12,000 nucleotides of DNA from JAWVZU01 sp033722075 (GTDB lineage Bacteria; Pseudomonadota; Gammaproteobacteria; Xanthomonadales; SZUA-38): contig JAWVZU010000109.1 in assembly GCA_033722075.1 (NCBI GenBank), forward strand, positions 1-12,000, in the 5' to 3' direction. Within the stretch, counting starts at the first letter, position 1; the number at the start of each line of letters is the position of its first letter. Below are positions 1 to 5,230 of the stretch, piece by piece. The position numbers were made by a program, and so were the translations under genes. The notes under the pieces are model-generated. The model did not search any database. It had not been told where the DNA came from and saw only the letters and a list, made by a program, of their open reading frames with translations.

Positions 1-329
1 AGGCGACCGAGGGCGCCGGTCAGCATGTTCTCCGCGCCGGCCAGTTCCTTCATGGCGGACTGGCTGCCGGGGTCGGCGGAAGCGGCTTTCAAACCGGCCA
101 CCGCCTGGTTGCGTGCCTGGATCACGGCCTCCAGCGTTTCCCGCTCGTGCTTGATGTAACCCTTGGCCGTTTCCACCAGGTTCGGAATCAGGTCGTGGCG
201 GCGAGTCAATTGAACGTCGATCTGGGCGAATGCATTCTTGTAGCGATTGCGTTTGCGCACCAAGCCGTTATATAGGGAAATGGCGTAGACGATGGCCGCA
301 ATGATCAGCCCAAAAAATACGTATTCCAT
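1..329 (-). CDS. LemA family protein, N-terminal part (cut by window edge)
   Basis: Reading the minus strand from the ATG at 329-327 gives 109 complete codons that stay open to the window edge, so the C-terminal part is missing. The product starts MEYVFFGLIIAAIVYAISLY, a single hydrophobic segment (about residues 4-19). It continues with a charged stretch and the family-typical run RKRNRYKNAFAQIDVQLTRR, then HDLIPNLVETAKGY and an ERETLEAVIQARNQA helix. This order (N-terminal anchor, then NA..QIDVQL.RR.DLIPNLV) is the LemA signature. LemA proteins are membrane-anchored helical-bundle proteins of about 185-200 residues whose biochemical role is not settled; they often neighbour a TPM-domain or M48-type membrane protein, which would lie beyond the left edge. 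The gene is divergent from the serine hydrolase, with 61 bases between the two starts. Family assignment is firm; function is not. Confidence 0.93.
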   Translation of the reverse strand, partial: MEYVFFGLIIAAIVYAISLYNGLVRKRNRYKNAFAQIDVQLTRRHDLIPNLVETAKGYIKHERETLEAVIQARNQAVAGLKAASADPGSQSAMKELAGAENMLTGALGR

Positions 330-390
330 GACCGAAGTCCCATCCACAAGACAGTGCATTAGAATAACGTAGAGTGTCGGGACGTTGCGA

Positions 391-1584
391 ATGAATCAGA
401 CGACCATGCGCAGACTGCTGTTGACGCTGTGGCTGATCTTGCCCATCGGGACGGTCGGCGCGGCCGAGCCCGATGTGGCGGGTGCCGTCGCGCGCGTCGC
501 CCAGCAGGTTGACGAACTTGCTTCGCGGCGAGAGATTGCCGGGCTGGCCATCGTCGTCGCCGATTCGGAGCGAGTGCTTTACCAGCAGACCTACGGGGTC
601 CGTCAGGTCGGCGAGAAGGAAACCGTGGATCCAAAGACGCGGTTTCGGATCGCATCCCTTTCCAAGGGCTTCGCCAGCACGCTGGCTACCATGCTCGTGG
701 CCGAGGGAGTCATCGGGTGGGAACACCGGGTGTCGAAGGACGTCGACTACTTTCGTCTGGCCAACGGTCGCCAGGCCAGCCTGGTCAACGTGGAGCACCT
801 GCTGAGTCACCGGGTCGGGCTGCCGCACAACGCCTACGATCGACTCCTGGAGGCGAACTGGCAGGTCCCGACGATCGTATCGCGCTACGAGCGTGTCGAA
901 CTCATGTGCCCGGTCGGAAGCTGCTACGGCTACCAGAACGTCAGTTACAACCTCATCACCGATGTGGTCGCAGCCCGGACCGGCTTACCCTACGAAAGCC
1001 TGGTTAAGTCGCGCATTCTCGAACCGCTGCAAATGAGAGGCGCCGGCCTGGGTGGTGACCACCTGGAGCTGGACGACAACTTCGCCCGGCCCCATGTCCG
1101 CAAGCGCAGTCGCGCGGTCCCGGTGGGCGTCAAGTATCATTACTACCGCGTTCCCGCCGCCGCCGGCATCAATCTCACCCTGGATGACCTTGCGATCTGG
1201 CTGCAGGCCCAGCTGGGAACCTATCCGGACGTCCTGTCGCCGGAACTGCTGGATGAGATGCGCACGCCCCGAGTCCGGACCCGGCGCGAGATGATCTATG
1301 GCGGCTGGCGCGGTCGCCGGCTCGAGGATGCCTGGTATGGTCTGGGCTGGCGGGTGTACGACTATGCGGGCCACCCGATGGTCTACCACGCGGGCGCGGT
1401 CGAAGGCTATCGGGCGCAGATCGCGATTCTGCCGGAGGCCGACATCGGCATCGCGGCCATGTGGAACTCGGAGAGCAGCAAGGCCTGGGGCATCGTGCCG
1501 GTCTTTGCCGATGCGCTGTTCGGGCTGCGCGCTGAAGACTGGATGAAGCTGCGCACCAGCGGTGCCGGCCGCTCCGCCGATTGA
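391..1584 (+). CDS. Exported serine hydrolase, beta-lactamase class C/EstB-like family
   Basis: This 397-residue protein has a signal peptide (basic MNQTTMRR, hydrophobic core LLLTLWLILPIGTVG, likely cleavage near GAA/EP around residue 25). The mature part has the three motifs of the penicillin-binding-protein/class C beta-lactamase fold. They are the nucleophile SxxK as S89-L-S-K92, the Tyr motif YxN as Y181-Q-N183, and an H-A-G triad (about 333-335) in place of KTG. The order, spacing and length match the PF00144 'beta-lactamase-related serine hydrolase' group, which includes esterases, D-aminopeptidases and DD-peptidases. Substrate cannot be read from the sequence; a resistance role is not implied, since the HAG triad is common in esterase-like members. 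I chose ATG 391 because GGGA lies eight bases upstream. A TTG at 385 and an ATG at 406 are in-frame alternatives, and 406 would still leave a signal peptide. Periplasmic or lipid-envelope location is inferred. Confidence 0.88.
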   Translation: MNQTTMRRLLLTLWLILPIGTVGAAEPDVAGAVARVAQQVDELASRREIAGLAIVVADSERVLYQQTYGVRQVGEKETVDPKTRFRIASLSKGFASTLATMLVAEGVIGWEHRVSKDVDYFRLANGRQASLVNVEHLLSHRVGLPHNAYDRLLEANWQVPTIVSRYERVELMCPVGSCYGYQNVSYNLITDVVAARTGLPYESLVKSRILEPLQMRGAGLGGDHLELDDNFARPHVRKRSRAVPVGVKYHYYRVPAAAGINLTLDDLAIWLQAQLGTYPDVLSPELLDEMRTPRVRTRREMIYGGWRGRRLEDAWYGLGWRVYDYAGHPMVYHAGAVEGYRAQIAILPEADIGIAAMWNSESSKAWGIVPVFADALFGLRAEDWMKLRTSGAGRSAD

Positions 1585-1620
1585 GAGCGGTCAACGCTGC
1601 GCGGAGAAAGAGCGGTCAAC
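1584..1620 (+). repeat. 12-bp direct repeat at the left flank of the element
   Basis: The sequence agagcggtcaac occurs at 1584-1595 and again at 1609-1620, a 25-base period. The first copy begins on the last base of the serine hydrolase stop codon. The second copy runs into the left terminal inverted repeat, so GGTCAAC occurs twice directly here and once inverted at the right end. Confidence 0.75.
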
Positions 1621-1874
1621 AGGAAAACAGGAAAAACAGGAAAGGGAGGCGCTCTCGCGCCGGTTTAAAGCGAATAAACCGGAAGCGCAAGAAGGGCCAG
1701 AAGAAAAGCAAGAAAAAATGGTGCTTCTTGGGAGACAGGCTCTTCCCTCAAGTCGCTGTTGTTCGCGCCAGCGCTTCTCGCCCAACTGGCGATTCCGCTG
1801 ATCTGCTTTGATTTCTCGGAGGCCGATGCCGCGTAGCGAGCACTTTCCTGCCTTTCCTGTTTTCCTGTTGACCG
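1613..1874. mobile_element. Candidate MITE-like or REP-like interspersed element with terminal inverted repeats
   Basis: The left end (1613-1644) and the right end (1843-1874) are inverted copies. The outer 22 bases (cggtcaac followed by aggaaaacaggaaa) match perfectly at 1613-1634 and 1853-1874. Two mismatches follow, then another eight matching bases, so 30 of 32 bases pair. Each end carries three closely spaced CAGGAAA units. The 198 bases between the ends contain no transposase and include a hairpin at 1660-1682. Total length is 262 bases. A non-autonomous element of this shape between convergent genes is typical of intergenic repeats, but an obvious target-site duplication is not seen. 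A bidirectional structured 3' end for the two convergent transcripts is the main alternative. Confidence 0.5.
1660..1682. repeat. Perfect 8-bp hairpin inside the intergenic element
   Basis: ccggttta at 1660-1667 is the exact inverse complement of taaaccgg at 1675-1682, with a seven-base loop between. No T-run follows on either strand, so it does not look like an intrinsic terminator; it is part of the internal structure of the element. Confidence 0.6.
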
Positions 1875-1893
1875 TTTTGGGCAAGCGGCCTGG

Positions 1894-3210
1894 TCAGTCG
1901 AGTTCGGCGAAGGCCTCGCGGCTGAGATTGCGGGGCTGGTCTTCGGTCACCAGCACGTCGTCTTCGATGCGGACCCCGCCGTAGGGGGCCAGCGCATCCA
2001 CCTTGTCCCAGTTGATCTTGCGGCCCTGCGGCTCGTCACGGATCGGATTCAGGATGGCCGGAATGATGTAGAGGCCGGGTTCGATGGTCGTGACCATGCC
2101 GGGCTCGAGGACGCGGGTGAGGCGGAGAAACGGATGGCCTTCCGGCTTGTCGATCTCGCCGCCGTCGGGCCCGGCCTGGAATCCGCCGACGTCGTGAACC
2201 TGGATGCCCAGCAGGTGGCCCAGGCCGTGCGGAAGGAACAGCCGGCTCAGTCCGGTTTCGTAAGCCTCGTCGGCGCTGGTATTCACCAGCCCGAACTCGC
2301 TCAGGAGTTCCGCCACATGGCGATGGGCGGCCAGGTGCAGGGCCTTGAAGTCCTTGCCGGGCACACAGCTGTCGGCGAGCTGTCGCTGGCGCTCGTCCAT
2401 GGCCGTGATCAGGTCGGCGAATTCGCCGGCATCCCGAGCATAGGTGCGGGTGATGTCGCTGCAGTAACCGCGGTACCGGGCGCCCGCATCGATCAGGAAC
2501 GATCTTGCATCGGCGGGAGCGGCCCGGTCCAGTGCCTGGTAATGCAATACCGCGCCATGCTCGTTGAGGGCGACGATGCTGCTGTACGGGAGCTCGGGGT
2601 CGTTCAATTCGGCGGCCCGAAGGTAGGCCATGTGAATCTTGAACTCGGAGGCGCCGGCGCGAAAAGCCTGCTCCGCCGCGCGATGGGCACGCGCGGCGAT
2701 CCGGTTGGCCTCGGCGAGACATTCGACCTCGTAGTCGGTCTTGTAGGCGCGCCGGTAATGAATCGGCAGCAGCACGGCGGGCGGATTGACCTGACCGAAC
2801 CCGAGTTCACGACCGAGGGTTTCATCTTCGCCGATGAAGGCCATGTCGCGTCGGTTGGGCGGAAGCGCCGCCTGGGCTTCCTCGGCGGACTTCACGACGG
2901 TGACCTCGAACTCGTCCACCCACTCGCCTTCGGGATCCGCCGGCGGTAGGTGCCAGTAGTCGTCAGGCTGGACGTAGATGGCCCGAGGCGTCTCGCCGGA
3001 AGCATAGACCACCCAACTGTCCGGGTGGTGGTCCAGGGGTAGCCAGGCCAGGAAGTTGGGGTTGGGGGCGAAGGGGTAGGGGCTGTCGTCCTGAAAGCGG
3101 ATCCTCAGCGCGCCTGCATGGATGGCCACGCCGGACAAACCGGCGGCGGCGAGCGCCTGGTCGTGAATTTCTTTCTGGCGGGTGACGTGTTGAGCGTAAG
3201 GACTGGCCAT
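1894..3210 (-). CDS. pepQ: Xaa-Pro dipeptidase (prolidase), PepQ type
   Basis: The 438-residue product cleaves dipeptides with C-terminal proline in the cytoplasm, using a dinuclear metal centre (Mn in studied family members). It has the two-domain layout of bacterial PepQ: an N-terminal creatinase-like domain (about 1-155) containing PYPFAPNPNFLAWLPL, and a C-terminal pita-bread peptidase M24 domain (about 160-430). All five metal ligands can be placed: D241 (IDAGA), D252 (SDITRT), H332 (HGLGHLLG), E377 (TIEPGL) and E416 (RIEDD). The catalytic His is H339 in VHDVGG. Spacing of the ligands matches E. coli PepQ (443 residues) as I remember it, with uniform small offsets, so the gene looks intact. 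It starts at ATG 3210 and follows phhA on the same strand, but a terminator and its own -10 box lie between them, so it is probably transcribed separately. PepQ enzymes can also hydrolyse some organophosphate esters as a side activity. Confidence 0.96.
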   Translation of the reverse strand: MASPYAQHVTRQKEIHDQALAAAGLSGVAIHAGALRIRFQDDSPYPFAPNPNFLAWLPLDHHPDSWVVYASGETPRAIYVQPDDYWHLPPADPEGEWVDEFEVTVVKSAEEAQAALPPNRRDMAFIGEDETLGRELGFGQVNPPAVLLPIHYRRAYKTDYEVECLAEANRIAARAHRAAEQAFRAGASEFKIHMAYLRAAELNDPELPYSSIVALNEHGAVLHYQALDRAAPADARSFLIDAGARYRGYCSDITRTYARDAGEFADLITAMDERQRQLADSCVPGKDFKALHLAAHRHVAELLSEFGLVNTSADEAYETGLSRLFLPHGLGHLLGIQVHDVGGFQAGPDGGEIDKPEGHPFLRLTRVLEPGMVTTIEPGLYIIPAILNPIRDEPQGRKINWDKVDALAPYGGVRIEDDVLVTEDQPRNLSREAFAELD

Positions 3211-3245
3211 GAATCGATGATCCTGAGCGAGTTGATCAGGCGCAC

Positions 3246-3251
3246 ATTATA
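3246..3251 (-). promoter_or_regulatory. Candidate -10 box for pepQ
   Basis: The minus strand reads TATAAT at 3251-3246, a perfect -10 hexamer 35 bases upstream of the pepQ ATG and just past the phhA terminator. No -35 match is seen at 16-18 bases, since that stretch falls within the terminator stem. The promoter would therefore be weak, activator-dependent or reliant on other contacts. Confidence 0.5.
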
Positions 3252-3257
3252 GGCAAC

Positions 3258-3285
3258 AAAAAACGCCGGGGCGGGCCCGGCGTTT
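3258..3285 (-). terminator. Intrinsic terminator downstream of phhA
   Basis: On the minus strand a 10-bp perfect stem (3285-3276 with 3270-3261, AAACGCCGGG paired to CCCGGCGTTT) encloses a five-base loop and runs into six T residues (3263-3258). It begins 16 bases after the phhA stop codon. The plus-strand reading has only three T residues, so it works mainly for minus transcripts. Confidence 0.9.
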
Positions 3286-3300
3286 CTGGGATAACTCCGG

Positions 3301-4101
3301 TCAGGAAGCCAGCCGGTCTTCCACCGGGAAGGTCGGCGGATGCATCCCGAGCTTGCGCGCCTCGCGGATCAGCGAGAGCAGGTCCATCTGGGCCAGGTCG
3401 AACAGTTCGTCGAAGCTGTCGATGACGAAGTAGACGGTCTGATAGATGTCGATCCGGTACGGTGTCCGCAGCGCGTCGACGGGATCCAGCGGCTTGCGGA
3501 TCGGCACGTCGCTCTCCACCGAATAGACCAGTTCGCCCGGCGACGAGTTGATGCCGGCGCCGTAGCTTCGGACACCGTCCGGCGTATTGATCAGGCCGAA
3601 CTCGACCGTGAACCAGTACAGGCGCGCCAGCATGGCATGGTCCTTCTTGTCGGCTGCCAGGCCGGCCTTGCCATAGGCGTGGGTGAACTCGGCAAACCGC
3701 TCGTCGGTAAGCATCGGCGTGTGACCGAAGATCTCGTGGAAGATGTCCGGCTCTTGAAGATAGTCGAAATCCTCACGCCGCCGGATGAACGAAGCGGCCG
3801 GGAATTTCTTCTCCGACAGCAGTTCGAAAAAGCGGGTGAAAGGAATCAGGGCCGGAACCGGCTCGACCTGCCAGCCGGTATGCTCCATGAGCACCTCGGA
3901 AACCTCCGGGCATTGCGGCACACGGTCTTCCGGAAGGTCCAGCTTTTCCAGAGCACGAATCCATTCGGGATGGACACGGTCCGGGAGGTATTCCTTCTGG
4001 CGGACGATCAGATCATGCCAGACGGCGTTTTCTTCTTCCGTATAGTGGATAAAACCGCGCTCGTCCGGCTGTTTGGCTTCGTAGGTCGATTGCTTGGCCA
4101 T
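3301..4101 (-). CDS. phhA: Phenylalanine 4-monooxygenase (phenylalanine hydroxylase)
   Basis: This 266-residue cytoplasmic enzyme hydroxylates L-phenylalanine to L-tyrosine using O2, a tetrahydropterin and non-haem Fe(II). The sequence shows the facial triad of aromatic amino acid hydroxylases: H122 and H127 in DIFHEIFGHTPML, and E167 in WFTVEFGL. Other family blocks are present: the pterin-binding-region stretch VPALIPFTRFFELL (83-96), RRREDFDYLQEPD, and YGAGINSSPGELVYS (180-194). Length equals the usual bacterial monodomain form (about 260-300); there is no N-terminal ACT domain as in animal enzymes. It starts at ATG 4101 without a clear ribosome site. The adjacent divergent Lrp/AsnC gene suggests amino-acid-responsive control. 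No pterin-4a-carbinolamine dehydratase (phhB) is in the window. Confidence 0.97.
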   Translation of the reverse strand: MAKQSTYEAKQPDERGFIHYTEEENAVWHDLIVRQKEYLPDRVHPEWIRALEKLDLPEDRVPQCPEVSEVLMEHTGWQVEPVPALIPFTRFFELLSEKKFPAASFIRRREDFDYLQEPDIFHEIFGHTPMLTDERFAEFTHAYGKAGLAADKKDHAMLARLYWFTVEFGLINTPDGVRSYGAGINSSPGELVYSVESDVPIRKPLDPVDALRTPYRIDIYQTVYFVIDSFDELFDLAQMDLLSLIREARKLGMHPPTFPVEDRLAS

Positions 4102-4121
4102 TGCGTACGCTGCAGTGTTTC

Positions 4122-4148
4122 GAATAGGGTTCCCATTCTAACCCATTC
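4122..4148. promoter_or_regulatory. Clustered CCCATTC/GAATAGG repeats upstream of phhA
   Basis: CCCATTC occurs at 4132-4138 and 4142-4148, ten bases apart (one helical turn). An inverted near-copy, GAATAGG, lies at 4122-4128, so 4122-4138 forms an imperfect palindrome. The cluster sits 20-47 bases before the phhA start, in the position of a promoter-proximal or leader site. Function as a protein-binding site is inference. Confidence 0.35.
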
Positions 4149-4197
4149 AATGCGCATTTTTGTTGCGGATTGAGGCACTAAGGCGGATATTATTGGT

Positions 4198-4214
4198 ATA
4201 TAATTTCATTATAT
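4198..4214. promoter_or_regulatory. 17-bp palindromic candidate operator over divergent -10 boxes
   Basis: ATATAATTTCATTATAT is a perfect 7-bp inverted repeat around a 3-base centre. A TATAAT lies on the plus strand at 4199-4204 (towards the Lrp/AsnC gene, 34 bases before its ATG) and another on the minus strand at 4213-4208 (towards phhA). Neither has a good -35 at 17 bases. Lrp/AsnC regulators bind AT-rich palindromes of about 15 bp and commonly repress their own gene, so a dimer here could block or direct both promoters. The palindrome is seen; the regulatory role is inferred. Confidence 0.55.
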
Positions 4215-4238
4215 CGACTAATAAAGGCACAAAATATC

Positions 4239-4715
4239 ATGGCTGAATTGGACCGGATCGACCGTCAGATCCTCGCTGAGCTCCAGCGTGACGGCCGTCT
4301 CTCGAACCAGGAACTGGCCCGCCGTGTCTCCCTGTCGCCGTCACCGTGTTTGCGGCGGGTACGACAGCTCGAGGAGGCCGGGATCATCGGCAGCTACGTT
4401 GCCATCCTGGACCCGAAACGGGTGGGGCTGCCGGTAATCGCCTATGCCCATATTTCGCTGGACAACCATCATCCCGATACGGTCGAGAGTTTCGACGAAC
4501 TGGTCGCCGAATTGCCGGAGGTCATGGAGTGCTGCGCGATGGCCGGCGAGTACGACTATCTCCTCAAGGTGCGGGTGGCCAGCATGGAAGAGTACGAACG
4601 GTTCCTGCGACATGGACTTCTGCAGCATGTCGGGGTCCGGGCGGTGAACACGAGTTTTGTGCTCAGTCAGCGCAAGTACACCACCGCCTTGCCGGTCGAG
4701 GAACTGCGGGTTTGA
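4239..4715 (+). CDS. Lrp/AsnC family transcriptional regulator
   Basis: The 158-residue product has the standard two-part layout. An N-terminal winged helix-turn-helix (about 1-60) starts LDRIDRQILAELQRDGRLSN with recognition region LSPSPCLRRVRQLEEAGII. It is joined by a short strand (GSYVAILDPKRVGLPV) to a C-terminal RAM/AsnC effector-binding and oligomerisation domain (about 65-150) with VMECCAMAGEYDYLLKV. Length and order match the family (about 150-165 residues). Such proteins form dimers to octamers and sense amino acids. Divergence from phhA, with a palindrome over both -10 boxes, makes phenylalanine, tyrosine or a related amino acid a reasonable effector, though nothing in the sequence shows the ligand. 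The start is ATG 4239 with AAAGG about eleven bases upstream. It is not assignable to global Lrp with confidence, so no symbol is given. Confidence 0.93.
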   Translation: MAELDRIDRQILAELQRDGRLSNQELARRVSLSPSPCLRRVRQLEEAGIIGSYVAILDPKRVGLPVIAYAHISLDNHHPDTVESFDELVAELPEVMECCAMAGEYDYLLKVRVASMEEYERFLRHGLLQHVGVRAVNTSFVLSQRKYTTALPVEELRV

Positions 4716-4770
4716 CCCGCGGGCCGATGCGGTTCACTGTTCGGGATATCCGTTTGCTGCGGGAGGCGTC

Positions 4771-5175
4771 ATGGCCAAGCAGAGCTTCGAGGGCACCTGC
4801 CAGTGCCACACCATCCATTTTCGCATCGAGGCGCCGACACTGTGGTGCGCACACTGCCATTGCTCGATGTGCCGCAAGGCCCATGGGGCGGCATTCGTGA
4901 CCTGGGTTGGTGCCGCCGAGGAAGGGTTTTCCATCGTCACCGGAGGCCGGGCGCTTCGGTGGTATTCCTCCTCGACGGAAGCCGAGCGGGGGTTCTGCTC
5001 CGAGTGCGGAAGCACCCTGTTCTTTCGCTCCGAGCGCTGGCCCACGGAAGTGCACGTTGCCTTGGCCAACATCGATGAGCCGATCGACCGCGACCCCGAG
5101 GCCCACGTGTACTACGATTCGCACGTTCCGTGGGTCGACCTGGGCGATGACCTGCCCCGGAAGGCCGGCTCCTGA
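4771..5175 (+). CDS. GFA/CENP-V family zinc-binding protein
   Basis: This 134-residue protein belongs to the family named after glutathione-dependent formaldehyde-activating enzyme (PF04828). The zinc ligand pattern is complete: C10-x-C12 near the N-terminus, C29-H-C31-x2-C34 (the CHCSMC block followed by RKAHGAAFVTW), and C76-x2-C79 in FCSECGSTLFFRS. Length is typical (about 120-190). The founding member's role with S-hydroxymethylglutathione is debated and most family members have no proven reaction, so no activity is claimed. ATG 4771 is chosen because GGGAGG lies four bases upstream and the Cys pattern starts soon after. It lies 55 bases after the Lrp/AsnC gene on the same strand and could be co-transcribed, but its own ribosome site is strong. 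Confidence 0.9.
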   Translation: MAKQSFEGTCQCHTIHFRIEAPTLWCAHCHCSMCRKAHGAAFVTWVGAAEEGFSIVTGGRALRWYSSSTEAERGFCSECGSTLFFRSERWPTEVHVALANIDEPIDRDPEAHVYYDSHVPWVDLGDDLPRKAGS

Positions 5176-5190
5176 CCCGCATCGGGGTCA
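5173..5190 (+). terminator. Weak hairpin overlapping the GFA gene stop codon
   Basis: TGACCCGCATCGGGGTCA forms a 6-bp stem with a six-base loop, beginning at the TGA stop codon and followed by only three T residues. It sits between convergent genes and may serve as a weak terminator. The short T-run keeps the call tentative. Confidence 0.35.
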
Positions 5191-5230
5191 TTTCCGTCAG
5201 CGGATTGGCTCGTCCCCCAGCCCTGAGGCG

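Larger units (their letters stand above)
1585..1893. other. 309-base gene-free gap holding a small inverted-repeat element
   Basis: This is the only gap longer than 300 bases. It lies between convergent genes (serine hydrolase ending 1584 on plus, pepQ ending 1894 on minus). Short open frames cross it on both strands (plus 1581-1811, K/R-rich, from a TTG; minus 1591-1884, from a TTG). They lack ribosome sites, start with weak codons and are explained by the purine-rich strand asymmetry of the element, so I do not call genes. The visible content is a 32-bp inverted repeat at its flanks, a 12-bp direct repeat on its left side, a perfect 8-bp hairpin, and a purine-rich plus strand around 1681-1718. 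Confidence 0.7.

Noticed and set aside
1591..1884. 97-codon minus-strand open frame in the gap after pepQ
   Set aside because: It starts at TTG with no ribosome site, spans both inverted-repeat ends and has no recognisable domain.
2134..2949. 271-codon open frame antisense to pepQ
   Set aside because: pepQ has all five metal ligands in place; the antisense frame has no recognisable motif.
3340..4173. 277-codon open frame antisense to phhA
   Set aside because: phhA is intact with its iron triad; the antisense frame runs through the divergent promoter region and has no motif.
4163..4175. TTGCGG or TTGAGG as a -35 for the Lrp/AsnC gene
   Set aside because: Their spacing to TATAAT at 4199 is 23 bases or more, too long for a standard sigma-70 promoter.
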